64,000 nucleotides of DNA. Source: JALFST01 sp022779285. Its GTDB lineage: Bacteria > Bacillota > Clostridia > Tissierellales > Peptoniphilaceae. Positions 50,240-58,973 of this stretch are shown piece by piece; positions within the stretch are counted from its first letter, which is position 1, and each line of letters opens with the position of its first letter. The stretch lies in assembly GCA_050313895.1 (NCBI GenBank), contig JBNPMI010000008.1, one strand, 5' to 3'. The position numbers and the translations under genes are program-made. A model generated the notes under the pieces. The model saw only the letters and a list, made by a program, of their open reading frames with translations, was not told where the DNA came from and searched no databases.

Positions 50240-51142
50240 CTATGCTTCTTTATAATTTTTCGGGAGAAAGACGGTGATTTTTCCTTGAAGGATTTCCACG
50301 TCGAGAGGAAGCGCAGGCCCTTTTTCTCCGTCAAGATCCGTTTCCACATCCTCATCCATAGATTCAATGCGTATATGTCGCGCTTTTATGTACCTGATAT
50401 TTTTATCCTCTTCAACCTTGCCTACCAGCGCCCTGCCGGCTACGCCGACTTTCTCGAAAAAAGAAGAGCTTTGAAGAATAAAGATGCTGGCGTATCCGTT
50501 ATCCATGGCTCCATTGCGAGAGGAATACTTGAGGAAGCTGATGCTGTTGGTAAGACTGATAATCATGTGGTCCACCTTGCCTTCAAAGGTCTCATTTTCT
50601 GTCGTGATTCGCAAATTGTAGGTTTTAGGCTTTCGCAAGCGCCGGAAGGTTTCTTTCACGTAGGCCAGCATACCGTGTTCCGTTTTTTCTTCGGGGCTGA
50701 CGCCGTGAATGGCCTCAGGGATGGCCCCGATACTCAGAAACAAGGAGAAAACATGATCGCCTGTGACTCCGAGATCGGTGGAAAGCGTCCTGCTGAAATC
50801 CATGTTGGCAACGGCTGTTTTTTTATCCTGCGGAATTTGGAACATTTGAGAAAGCAGATTTCCGGTTCCGCCCGGAAGGATCGCCAGAGCGGGAGGATCC
50901 GGAAAGTCTCTGAGCCCCTGCAAAATTTCATTGAGTGTACCGTCACCGCCATAAGAGCAGATGCAATCATACCGGTTTTCCGCTGCATATCGGGCATATT
51001 CCGTAGCATCGCCGGCGCCATTTGTTGCTTTTGTTGTAACAATATCGAAATTCTCCTCTAATTTTGACAAGACAGCATCCTCAATTTCCGCTCCTTTTTC
51101 ATTACCGGATTTGGGATTGAGAATGAAAAAGCATTGTTTCAT
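50240..51142 (-). CDS. Diacylglycerol kinase family lipid kinase (DagK/YegS-like)
   Basis: 300-residue soluble lipid kinase. The nucleotide loop is in F-I-L-N-P-K-S-G-N (about 5-13), and the family signature S-Y-G-G-D-G-T-L-N-E-I (about 62-72) and G-G-T-G-N-L-L-S (about 92) are intact. The C-terminal beta-sandwich (about 130-300) follows. DgkB-type enzymes recycle diacylglycerol left by lipoteichoic acid synthesis; a role on other lipids is possible. Monocistronic on the minus strand, with AAAGGAGC upstream. Confidence 0.9.
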   Translation of the reverse strand: MKQCFFILNPKSGNEKGAEIEDAVLSKLEENFDIVTTKATNGAGDATEYARYAAENRYDCICSYGGDGTLNEILQGLRDFPDPPALAILPGGTGNLLSQMFQIPQDKKTAVANMDFSRTLSTDLGVTGDHVFSLFLSIGAIPEAIHGVSPEEKTEHGMLAYVKETFRRLRKPKTYNLRITTENETFEGKVDHMIISLTNSISFLKYSSRNGAMDNGYASIFILQSSSFFEKVGVAGRALVGKVEEDKNIRYIKARHIRIESMDEDVETDLDGEKGPALPLDVEILQGKITVFLPKNYKEA

Positions 51143-51309
51143 GCGCAGCTCCTTTACTCATGGACTCAATGAAATTTTCAAGACGAATGGTGATGCATCT
51201 ATTATAATATGGATAGAGTCTATGATCACGGATGGATCATAAAATTTTTTACAATTTGAATGTACAATTGAAGAGCGGGGGATCATGCTTGACAGCATAA
51301 GGAGGATTT

Positions 51310-52812
51310 ATGGACAGAACCTACTTAGCGATCGATCTCAAATCGTTCTATGCTTCCGTAGAATGCGTGGAACGAGGACTGGACCCGCTGAAAACAAATT
51401 TAGTTGTTGCCGATGCGTCGAGAACGGAAAAGACAATCTGTCTGGCAGTTTCGCCATCGTTAAAAAAATTCGGAATTCCGGGAAGGCCTCGCCTTTTTGA
51501 GGTGGCGCAACGCATTCGAGAGATCAATCGGAAACGGGAGTTTCTGGCAGGCAAAAAAGCGAAGCAATCTTCGTTTTTCGGGGATGAGCTTTCGGCAAAT
51601 CCGGATTGCTCGGTTGATTATATCATTGCGCCGCCGCACATGGCCCGATATGTTGATTTCAGTACGCGTATTTATCAAATCTATTTACAATATGTATCGT
51701 CAGAGGACATTCATGTGTATTCGATCGATGAGGTGTTCATGGATATTACCGAATATTTACTCTTGTATCGATTGAGTGCGCGTGAGTTGGCGATGCGTAT
51801 GATTTTGCACGTGTTGCGGGATACGGGGATTACCGCCACGGCGGGTATCGGAAGCAATCTCTATTTAGCAAAAATTGCAATGGATATTGAGGCAAAGCAT
51901 ATGACGCCGGATAAAAACGGCGTTCGCATTGCAGCCTTAAATGAAAGAAGCTATCGTGAAAAATTGTGGAAGCACAGGCCGCTTACGGATTTTTGGCGTA
52001 TCGGGCCGGGGTATGCGAAAACGCTCGAGAAAAACGGACTGTATACAATGGGGGATATTGCGCGTTGCTCCATCGGACCGGAGGGCAGCCGTTTCAGCGA
52101 GGAGCTGCTTTATCGTCTATTCGGAATCAATGCGGAGCTTTTAATTGACCATGCCTGGGGATGGGAGCCCGTGACGATATCGGACATTCGAGCCTATCAG
52201 CCGAGCACCAATAGCATAAGCTCCGGTCAGGTTCTGCAAAAACCATATACGGCATCGATGGCGCGCATTGTGGTGAAGGAGATGGCGGAATTGCTTTCTT
52301 TGGAGCTTGTGCGCAAGAAATTGGTCACAGATCAGCTGGAACTCACTGTAGGGTATGATATGGAAAATCTGAAGGATCCCGCGCGCCGGAAGGCCTATTC
52401 CGGGGAGATCAAGGTGGATCATTATGGCAGGAAAATTCCGAAGGCGGCGCACGGCATCGAAAATTTTTCACAATACACCTCTTCCACGCAGGAAATGATG
52501 GATGCCGTTTCCGAAATTTTTGATCGAGAGGTGGATCCCGGCCTTCTTGTGAGGCGCATGGTCGTTGTGGCAAATCATGTGCTCCCGGAACAGGAGAAAC
52601 CGGAGGAATTGCGTATTCAGCTTGATTTTTTCCATTCGGCAGAGGATATGGAATCTGATAAAATTCGAAAAAAAAGAGAACGGAGTATGCAGGAGACTAT
52701 TTTAATGATTAAAAAGAGATATGGAAAAAATGCGATTTTTCGCGGTATGAATTTGCAGGAGGGGGCAACGGCGAGAGAAAGAAATCGTCAAATCGGAGGA
52801 CATAAAGCATAG
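51310..52812 (+). CDS. Y-family DNA polymerase (UvrX/ImpB-type)
   Basis: 500-residue lesion-bypass polymerase. The first catalytic motif is Y-L-A-I-D-L-K-S-F-Y-A-S-V-E-C; the second is Y-S-I-D-E-V-F-M-D (Asp and Glu at the active site). T-A-G-I-G-S-N-L-Y-L-A-K and a helix-hairpin-helix region (F-W-R-I-G-P-G-Y-A-K-T-L) follow. It is longer than Pol IV and, with its YolD partner downstream, belongs to the plasmid/phage-linked UvrX group. AAGGAGG precedes the ATG. No LexA-type box was recognised upstream. Confidence 0.93.
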   Translation: MDRTYLAIDLKSFYASVECVERGLDPLKTNLVVADASRTEKTICLAVSPSLKKFGIPGRPRLFEVAQRIREINRKREFLAGKKAKQSSFFGDELSANPDCSVDYIIAPPHMARYVDFSTRIYQIYLQYVSSEDIHVYSIDEVFMDITEYLLLYRLSARELAMRMILHVLRDTGITATAGIGSNLYLAKIAMDIEAKHMTPDKNGVRIAALNERSYREKLWKHRPLTDFWRIGPGYAKTLEKNGLYTMGDIARCSIGPEGSRFSEELLYRLFGINAELLIDHAWGWEPVTISDIRAYQPSTNSISSGQVLQKPYTASMARIVVKEMAELLSLELVRKKLVTDQLELTVGYDMENLKDPARRKAYSGEIKVDHYGRKIPKAAHGIENFSQYTSSTQEMMDAVSEIFDREVDPGLLVRRMVVVANHVLPEQEKPEELRIQLDFFHSAEDMESDKIRKKRERSMQETILMIKKRYGKNAIFRGMNLQEGATARERNRQIGGHKA

Positions 52813-52821
52813 GAAGTGGGT

Positions 52822-53295
52822 ATGAACAAGAAAGATCATAAAAACAGTACATCTGATTTTCGAGGGGAAGATCGATTCGAATCCGATCAGGTGCTTTTGG
52901 ATTACCCGCATCCGACATCCGGAAAACACCCAAGAATGGACAGAAAAAGCAGAGCGGCTCAATTTGCTCCTTTTGCTGCACTTACGGGATATGATGAGGC
53001 CATTCGGGAGACGGGGCGAGCTGTGGAAAAAAAGCCGGAGCTGTCGGAGGATGATCGGGATGCACTGGATCGTTTATTGCTTTTTTTGGAGCAACAAGGG
53101 TTCGGCAATAAAATCCGAGTAAGGCATTTCGTTGCCGATGTATCCAAGGAGGGAGGGCGTGTCGAGGAGACGGAGGGCATTTTGCGCCGCACGGATTCTT
53201 ATTCGTGTCGATTGATCTTTATGGACGGAAGATATATTCCAATGCAGGACATCCTTCGCATTGAATGTCTCTTTCCTCAGCAAGAGGATTTATGA
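52822..53295 (+). CDS. YolD-like protein
   Basis: 157 residues. The YolD hallmark H-P-R-M-D-R-K-S-R-A-A-Q-F-A-P-F-A-A-L (about 36-54) is plain, followed by a helical stretch and a beta-rich C-terminus (T-D-S-Y-S-C-R-L-I-F-M-D-G-R-Y-I-P). YolD proteins are commonly encoded beside Y-family polymerases and are thought to act as accessory or UmuD-like factors; the mechanism is not settled. Nine bases after the polymerase stop. AGGAAG precedes the ATG at 52822. Confidence 0.88.
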   Translation: MNKKDHKNSTSDFRGEDRFESDQVLLDYPHPTSGKHPRMDRKSRAAQFAPFAALTGYDEAIRETGRAVEKKPELSEDDRDALDRLLLFLEQQGFGNKIRVRHFVADVSKEGGRVEETEGILRRTDSYSCRLIFMDGRYIPMQDILRIECLFPQQEDL

Positions 53296-53311
53296 AATGA
53301 TGGAGGAAAAA

Positions 53312-54289
53312 ATGAAATTTGTTTTTACAAAAAATGTACCGCAGGAAATTGTGGATCAATTGCCGCATGAGGTGGAGTATTGCGTTCCGAAAAGCAGCTT
53401 CTCTGAAGAAGAGCTTCTTAAGGAGTTACAGGATGCGGATGCCTTGATCACTGTGGGAACGAGAATCACGGAAGAATTTTTGGAAAAGTGGCATCCGGAT
53501 TCTTCGGAGAGACCTCTGCGTGTGGTCGGCACCGTTTCCGTGGGATATGATCATCTGCCCGTTGATTATTGTTCCGCACACGGCATAGCGGTTGTGAACA
53601 CACCCCAAAGCGTCCGCTATCCGACCGCGGAGCTCACGGTGGCGATTGCGCTGAATCTGCTGCGCAAAGTTCAGCATTATGATGCAAGGCTTCGAAAATC
53701 GCTTCGCTTTGAGCATGGCTATTTTGATTCCACAGCGACAAGCATTTACGGGAAAACCGTTGGAATTTTCGGATTGGGGAGCATCGGAAGCAAGACAGCG
53801 GAAGTCTTTCACGTATTGGGAGCTCAAATACTGTATACACAAAGACATGACGCGGATGCGGCTCTGGTGGAAAAATTAGGTGCAAGGCGCGTCCAAAAGG
53901 AAGAGTTGTTTGCCCAGTCGGATATCATTTCCCTTCATGTCCCTTATGTTCCGGAATATCACCATCTGATTGACAGAGCTGCGATTCAAACCATGAAAGA
54001 CGGTGTAATTTTAGTCAACGCCGGCCGAGGAAAGCTGATTGATGAAGGTGCGCTGATCGAGGGATTGAAGAGCGGGAAAATTGCCGGGGCGGCGTTGGAT
54101 GTTTTTGAAAATGAGCCTATGATTTCCAAGGAGCTGGCAGCTCAGGAAAACACGGTTTTGACGCCCCATATCGGAACCTATGCCTTTGAAAGCCGTGCCG
54201 ATATGGTAAAAGAGGCGGTGGAAAACACCCTGGCGGTACTCCGGGGCAAAAGACCGTTGCAGTGGCTGAATCAAAAGGAAATGAAGTAA
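53312..54289 (+). CDS. D-isomer-specific 2-hydroxyacid dehydrogenase
   Basis: 325-residue NAD(P)-dependent dehydrogenase of the glyoxylate/hydroxypyruvate/phosphoglycerate group. The substrate Arg lies in V-N-A-G-R-G-K-L-I-D-E-G-A-L, the Glu in A-L-D-V-F-E-N-E-P, and the proton-relay His in T-P-H-I-G-T-Y. Rossmann loop G-I-F-G-L-G-S-I-G-S. The start at 53312 is set by GGAGG six bases upstream. Substrate cannot be told; hydroxypyruvate or glyoxylate would fit serine metabolism. Seventeen bases after the YolD gene, so possibly co-transcribed. Confidence 0.9.
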   Translation: MKFVFTKNVPQEIVDQLPHEVEYCVPKSSFSEEELLKELQDADALITVGTRITEEFLEKWHPDSSERPLRVVGTVSVGYDHLPVDYCSAHGIAVVNTPQSVRYPTAELTVAIALNLLRKVQHYDARLRKSLRFEHGYFDSTATSIYGKTVGIFGLGSIGSKTAEVFHVLGAQILYTQRHDADAALVEKLGARRVQKEELFAQSDIISLHVPYVPEYHHLIDRAAIQTMKDGVILVNAGRGKLIDEGALIEGLKSGKIAGAALDVFENEPMISKELAAQENTVLTPHIGTYAFESRADMVKEAVENTLAVLRGKRPLQWLNQKEMK

Positions 54290-54329
54290 ACAAAGCAGAT
54301 CTTCCTGTTTGGGAAGATCTGCTTTGTTT
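54288..54329. terminator. Terminator after the 2-hydroxyacid dehydrogenase gene
   Basis: Perfect 18-bp stem (54288-54305 with 54312-54329), with arms AAACAAAGCAGATC... and ...GATCTGCTTTGTTT, loop TGTTTG, then TAT. Confidence 0.9.
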
Positions 54330-54402
54330 TATCGTGCTTCCGATCGGAAAAATGGGGCATATATAGAATATATAAAAAATACTTTTGACGCAGGAGAAAA
54401 AT

Positions 54403-55914
54403 TTGACTTTATTAGAAGAAAAACTCAAAGAAGTACTTGCCGCAATTGCGCCGATTGTAGTGATTGTAGTTTTGTTATCGCTGACCCTGGTGAAAATTGA
54501 ACGAGAAATGATGGGACGTTTTTTCATCGGATCCGTGTTTCTGCTGATCGGGCTGGCCGTTTTCTTGGTCGGAGTAGACCTTGGCATGACCCCGATGGGA
54601 AAATATCTCGGCGAAACCGTAGGAAGCTCAAAAACATATTTCAGCTTGATGGCCATGAGCTTTCTGATCGGCTTCAGCGTGACGGCGGCAGAGCCGGATC
54701 TCGCAATTCTCGGCGCGCAAATCGAATCGGCAACGGGAGGAGCACTTCCGCAGGCGGGAATTGTGCTCATTGTATCGGTAGGCGTGGGAATCATGATCGC
54801 TCTGGGCATGCTGCGTATTTTACGAGGCTTTGGCATTCATCGTTTTTTTCTGATCGCTTATGCAGCTATTTTTTGCATTTCCTTTTTTTCAAAAAATGAA
54901 TTTATTGCGATGGCCTTTGATTCCTCCGGTGCAACAACCGGAGCATTGACAACGCCTTTTGTGCTTGTTTTGTGCAGCAGTGTATCGGCACGAAAAGGAG
55001 GAAGAGAGGCCGAAGCGGATTCTTTCGGTCTTGTCGGCATTATGTCGGCCGGCCCCATTCTTGCTGTACTGCTGATGTCGCTTTTTACAGGATCGGATTT
55101 TCAGGGGACGGCAGAGGAATTTGTCTATACACAGGGACTGCTCGCGCCCTTCCTTCATGCAATTCCTCATTTGGCTTTGGAATCCGTTCTGGCGCTTTTG
55201 CCCATCACGGTGATCTTTCTGATCATGAATCGGAGACAGTATCATTTATCTCCTGCAAGGCTCAGGCGCATTTTTATGGGATTGGCATATACCTTTCTGG
55301 GACTGGTGCTGTTTCTCACAGGCGTGAATCGAGGATTTATGGAGATGGGTCGCTTCATCGGAGCCTCTTTGATCACCGATCATCAGAAGCTTCTGCCTTT
55401 TTTAGGTCTTTTGATAGGTCTGGTTGTGGTGCTTGCGGAACCGGCGGTACACGTTTTGGGAACGCAGGTGGAGGATGTCACGGGCGGACATATTAAAAAT
55501 CAGGCGCTTATGGCCAGCCTCAGCATTGGCGTCGGGCTTGCGGTTATGCTTTCCCTGATCCGAATTTTAACCCCCGGAATGCAGCTTTGGCATTTTCTGC
55601 TCCCCGGTTTTGTGATTGCTCTGATTCTCAGTTTTTTTGTTCCGAGCATCTTTACGGGAATCGCATTTGACGCGGGCGGGGTCGCATCGGGACCGATGAC
55701 AACGACCTTTGTTCTTTCCTTTGCACAAGGCGTTGCGTCGCTGGCACCGGGCAGCGATGTGCTTGTTGATGGCTTCGGTATAATAGGTATGGTGGCGATG
55801 GTTCCGGTTTTGGCAATTCAAATCCTGGGTCTGCTCTATAAATTACAGATGAGAAGGATTGAGAAGCAGCGCCGGGAAGCAAGAAGCAGCGAATCCATGG
55901 AGGAACGCGTGTAA
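54403..55914 (+). CDS. DUF1538 family membrane protein (two DUF1538 repeats)
   Basis: 503-residue integral membrane protein with about 12 helices arranged as an internal repeat. V-G-V-D-L-G-M-T-P-M-G in the first half matches T-G-V-N-R-G-F-M-E-M-G in the second. A-E-P-D-L-A-I-L-G-A-Q-I-E matches A-E-P-A-V-H-V-L-G-T-Q-V-E, and A-F-D-S-S-G-A-T-T-G matches A-F-D-A-G-G-V-A-S-G. Function unknown; the inverted-looking repeat and buried Asp/Glu suggest a transporter (inference). The likely start is the TTG at 54403 with CAGGAG upstream; a TTG at 54385 is possible. Next to a PII-like gene. Confidence 0.9.
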   Translation: MTLLEEKLKEVLAAIAPIVVIVVLLSLTLVKIEREMMGRFFIGSVFLLIGLAVFLVGVDLGMTPMGKYLGETVGSSKTYFSLMAMSFLIGFSVTAAEPDLAILGAQIESATGGALPQAGIVLIVSVGVGIMIALGMLRILRGFGIHRFFLIAYAAIFCISFFSKNEFIAMAFDSSGATTGALTTPFVLVLCSSVSARKGGREAEADSFGLVGIMSAGPILAVLLMSLFTGSDFQGTAEEFVYTQGLLAPFLHAIPHLALESVLALLPITVIFLIMNRRQYHLSPARLRRIFMGLAYTFLGLVLFLTGVNRGFMEMGRFIGASLITDHQKLLPFLGLLIGLVVVLAEPAVHVLGTQVEDVTGGHIKNQALMASLSIGVGLAVMLSLIRILTPGMQLWHFLLPGFVIALILSFFVPSIFTGIAFDAGGVASGPMTTTFVLSFAQGVASLAPGSDVLVDGFGIIGMVAMVPVLAIQILGLLYKLQMRRIEKQRREARSSESMEERV

Positions 55915-55953
55915 GAGCCTTTCATGAAGGATTAGGAAATTTCAGGAGGGAGT

Positions 55954-56616
55954 ATGCTGAGTCAAGCGGTATTACTGGTAGGGATTGTGCAAACAGGACA
56001 AGCAAGTACCGTTCTCAAATATGGAAAAACCATAGGGATTTCTGCGGGAACCATTCTGCGAGCGGAAGGTACGGTAAGCAGCGGTATCTTAAACAAGCTG
56101 GGCCTTACGGATCAAAGAAAAGAAGTGCTGATGATGGTGATTCCGGAAGAGATTGAGGACGCTGCACACGATGCCATTTCCAAAAAATTTGAGCTGTATA
56201 AAAAAAATCATGGAATTTTGTTTTCCATTTCACTGAATGGAGTGCTTGGGACACATCGCCTTTCCTGTCCTGTGCATTCCAAATTGGAAACGCAAGGAGG
56301 AAAGCCGGTGAATCATCAAGCGATATTTACAATTGTGGAGCGGGGACGCTCAGAGGAGGTCATTGCAGCAGCGCGAAACGCGGGGGCTTCGGGCGGTACG
56401 ATTTTACATGGAAGAGGAGCGGGGATTCATGAAACGGCATCGCTTTTCCATCTGACGATTGAGCCTGAAAAGGAGGTCGTCATGATGATTGCTCCGGAGA
56501 CGGATGCACCGACAATATGTCAGGCAATTGATGATGCGTTGGTTTTAGAGGAGCCGGGCAATGGAATCCTGTTTACCATCGATGTGAATCGTGTCAGCGG
56601 ATTGTATCAAAATTAG
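55954..56616 (+). CDS. Tandem PII-like signalling protein
   Basis: 220 residues made of two PII-like (GlnB-fold) domains, about 1-105 and 115-220. Each has the pattern V-x-R/K-G-x-A-x-x-V/E-V-I-x-A-A-R, then G-A-S-G-G-T-I-L-H-G-R-G (second copy; S-A-G-T-I-L-R-A-E-G in the first), and E-K-E-V-V-M-M-I-A-P-E. The second copy keeps the glycine-rich T-loop base better than the first. PII proteins sense nucleotides and 2-oxoglutarate and bind membrane transporters, so control of the adjacent DUF1538 protein is likely. AGGAGGGAG precedes the ATG. Confidence 0.88.
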   Translation: MLSQAVLLVGIVQTGQASTVLKYGKTIGISAGTILRAEGTVSSGILNKLGLTDQRKEVLMMVIPEEIEDAAHDAISKKFELYKKNHGILFSISLNGVLGTHRLSCPVHSKLETQGGKPVNHQAIFTIVERGRSEEVIAAARNAGASGGTILHGRGAGIHETASLFHLTIEPEKEVVMMIAPETDAPTICQAIDDALVLEEPGNGILFTIDVNRVSGLYQN

Positions 56617-56625
56617 AAGGTTACT

Positions 56626-56653
56626 ATATGCCGGTCATCCGGCATATTTTTTT
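56626..56653 (+). terminator. Terminator after the PII-like gene
   Basis: ATATGCCGG-TCAT-CCGGCATAT (9 bp) with seven T; the T-run overlaps the stop of the convergent LysR gene. Confidence 0.88.
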
Positions 56654-57539
56654 AGCGTTGATAAAACTCTCCGATAAAATCCTCAAATACAGGAATCTGG
56701 GGATTCGGATTTGTCTTGTGATATACCATATGGATTGTCCGAGTGACGGTTGGATGGAAGGGGATTGCACAGATATCCGGAATATCATATGAGGATGCTG
56801 CCGATTGTGAGAGAAAACCGATCGCCAAATTACTTCGAGCCGTTTGTATTAACGCATCCGCCTGAGAGCTGTATCCTACAATATTGAGATCCTCTGACTG
56901 ATGAAAAAGAGATTGAAATGCTACGAACAGGTTGGATTTCGGCGAGGGAAGCATGAGCGGGCAGGCCTTGAGATCCTCAGGAGTCAGGAATTCCTTTGAT
57001 GAAAGCGGATGATTTCTCGATACGATGGCCATCATAGGAGAAGTGTGAACGGGTATGGAGTGCAACGGATCCCGAGAAATCTTATTCAGAGTGTGAAAGG
57101 TCACAAATGCCAGATCCAATTGTCCGGAATGAATTCTGCGTAAAAGTGCACGAGATCCGTCAATGCTCAGCTGAATGCGGATTCCCGGATGAAGGCTTTG
57201 AAATTGTTCCATAGCCCGATCTAAATGAATATATCCGAAGGTCCACAGGAACCCTACCTTCAAATTTCCCCTTTCTTCAGATCGATGTTGCAGCAGATGA
57301 TCCCGGCAGCGGCTCCATTCATCCCATAAAAAGCGTGCGTGTTCCAAAAAAACTCTGCCGCTTTCCGTCAAGGAGACATGACGCCGGTCACGGAAAAACA
57401 ATGTCGTGCCCAATTCACACTCGATGGCTTTGATCTGCTGGGATAATGTGGGTTGTGTTATAAACAGCTCATCGGCAGCTTGTGTGAAATTTTTTGTTCT
57501 GGCAAGAACAAGCGCATAATGAATTTGATTAAAAGTCAT
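56652..57539 (-). CDS. LysR-family transcriptional regulator
   Basis: 295 residues, normal LysR length. The winged HTH is at about 1-60 (F-T-Q-A-A-D-E-L-F-I-T-Q-P-T-L-S-Q-Q-I-K as recognition region), followed by the co-inducer-binding domain (about 90-290). It is divergent from the FAD oxidoreductase-SLC13-YczE genes with a 156-base shared upstream region that has two short inverted repeats, the classic arrangement for a LysR activator and its target. The inducer is unknown; a carboxylic acid carried by the SLC13 protein is a reasonable guess. Confidence 0.92.
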   Translation of the reverse strand: MTFNQIHYALVLARTKNFTQAADELFITQPTLSQQIKAIECELGTTLFFRDRRHVSLTESGRVFLEHARFLWDEWSRCRDHLLQHRSEERGNLKVGFLWTFGYIHLDRAMEQFQSLHPGIRIQLSIDGSRALLRRIHSGQLDLAFVTFHTLNKISRDPLHSIPVHTSPMMAIVSRNHPLSSKEFLTPEDLKACPLMLPSPKSNLFVAFQSLFHQSEDLNIVGYSSQADALIQTARSNLAIGFLSQSAASSYDIPDICAIPFHPTVTRTIHMVYHKTNPNPQIPVFEDFIGEFYQR

Positions 57540-57584
57540 TGCAAATCCTTTCTTGAGGTATGTTTTGGGAAGATCCCGAGAAAA

Positions 57585-57622
57585 TATAGAAAACTTCTAT
57601 AATATAGATTAATTATATCTAT
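57585..57622. promoter_or_regulatory. Two inverted repeats in the LysR/oxidoreductase divergent region
   Basis: TATAGAA-AAC-TTCTATA (57585-57601) and ATAGAT-N7-ATCTAT (57604-57622, a T-N11-A-type LysR site shape). They lie in the middle of the divergent intergenic region and share the ATAGA/TCTAT half-site, so they may be two sites for the LysR protein. Confidence 0.55.
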
Positions 57623-57695
57623 TTCAACAATAAAAGGAAAAGCATTACAATAATGTGGAAAACGATCGCAGAATGACAACGGAAAAGGAGTAACA

Positions 57696-58952
57696 ATGCA
57701 AGAGGAACGGTATGATATAGCGATTGCCGGTGGAGGAAGCGCCGGAGTGGCGGCTGCTGTTGCGGCGGCTCGTACAGGGATGAAAACGATTCTGATTGAG
57801 AGGCAATCCGCATTCGGAGGGGCGGCAACCAATGCCTGGGTGAGCGCTTATTGCGGATTTTATACACGAGGAGAGCAACCGATACAGGTTGTCTTCGGAG
57901 TCGGCGAGGAGATTTTGCAAAGGTTGAAAGAGTATGGCGAGGACATCAACTATACGATTTCGCCAAGCACAAAAAATGCCTCCATTCGTTTTCATCCGGA
58001 GATGATCAAGCTGGTGCTGGATGATTTGATTTCGGAATCGGCGGTTACGGCTCGGCTTTTTACCGGTGTGATCGGTGTGAACAAAAGGGGAAACCGCATC
58101 GAGAGTATCCTGCTCCAGGATGATGAGAAAACCTATCGGGTAAGAGCAAAGGCCTTTATTGACACCACAGGAAACGGCAATCTTTTACATATGGCGGGGC
58201 TTTCCACCGATTGGGGCAATGAAGCGGGGGAGGTGCAGCAATCCTCTCTTGCCTGCCTGTTGCAAGGCATACCCTCTCATGAAATTTCCATGGAGACGCT
58301 TACAAAAGCGATCCGGGAGGAAAAGAAAAATTTGAAAACTTCGGAATTTCTTGATAAGGAAAGGGGATTGATTGTCAAGGTTCCTTCTGATGACTACGGC
58401 TTTCTCACGATTCCCAGTGAAACTCTTTCCGATCTTACCGGAGCGGAAAAGACATGTGCCATAATGCGCCTCAGAAAAAAAGCGAGAGCGTATACGGAGG
58501 CTCTTCGAAAGCATGCGGAAGGCTTTGATTCGGCCAGGCTTTTCGCGACGGCGGCGGAGATCGGTATTCGTGAAGCCAGACGCATGCATGGCAAGGAGAC
58601 GGTCACAGGTGAAGATGTGTTACGATCTCAAAAGCGGGAGAATCGAATTGCTAAAGGCGGCTGGCCGGCGGAGATTCATTATGAAAAGGGACTCCATTAT
58701 ATTGAGACCGGGGACAATGATTGGTTTGATATCCCCATGGGAGCGCTTATGAGCCGGGATTTGGAGAATGTCTTTGCCGGCGGGAGAAATATTTCCTGCG
58801 ATTCGGTGGCGCTCGCATCGCTTCGTGTCATGGGTACAGGGTTTGCCACGGGACAGGCGGCGGGCGTCATCGCCTCGGTTTATTGCAGAGATCATGAAAT
58901 CGATGTGAAAAAAGTGCAGCGGATTTTAAATGATCAGGATGCTCGTATATAA
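57696..58952 (+). CDS. FAD-dependent oxidoreductase
   Basis: 418-residue flavoprotein of the FAD_oxidored group. The dinucleotide loop I-A-G-G-G-S-A-G-V-A-A-A-V-A-A-A-R is at about 10-26, E-R-Q-S-A-F-G-G-A-A-T-N follows, and the second FAD contact is at the end (V-F-A-G-G-R-N-I-S, then G-T-G-F-A-T-G-Q-A-A-G). Members act on small organic acids, often unsaturated or hydroxylated, but the substrate is unknown. It starts the unit with an SLC13-type transporter, so it probably handles the imported compound. AAAAGGAG precedes the ATG. Confidence 0.88.
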   Translation: MQEERYDIAIAGGGSAGVAAAVAAARTGMKTILIERQSAFGGAATNAWVSAYCGFYTRGEQPIQVVFGVGEEILQRLKEYGEDINYTISPSTKNASIRFHPEMIKLVLDDLISESAVTARLFTGVIGVNKRGNRIESILLQDDEKTYRVRAKAFIDTTGNGNLLHMAGLSTDWGNEAGEVQQSSLACLLQGIPSHEISMETLTKAIREEKKNLKTSEFLDKERGLIVKVPSDDYGFLTIPSETLSDLTGAEKTCAIMRLRKKARAYTEALRKHAEGFDSARLFATAAEIGIREARRMHGKETVTGEDVLRSQKRENRIAKGGWPAEIHYEKGLHYIETGDNDWFDIPMGALMSRDLENVFAGGRNISCDSVALASLRVMGTGFATGQAAGVIASVYCRDHEIDVKKVQRILNDQDARI

Positions 58953-58973
58953 TAAAAAGCACAGGAGAATATG

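Noticed and set aside
51143..51309. SOS (LexA) box before the Y-family polymerase
   Set aside because: Only loose repeats such as ATGATC-N7-GATCAT and TACAATT direct repeats are present; no GAAC-N4-GTTC type site.
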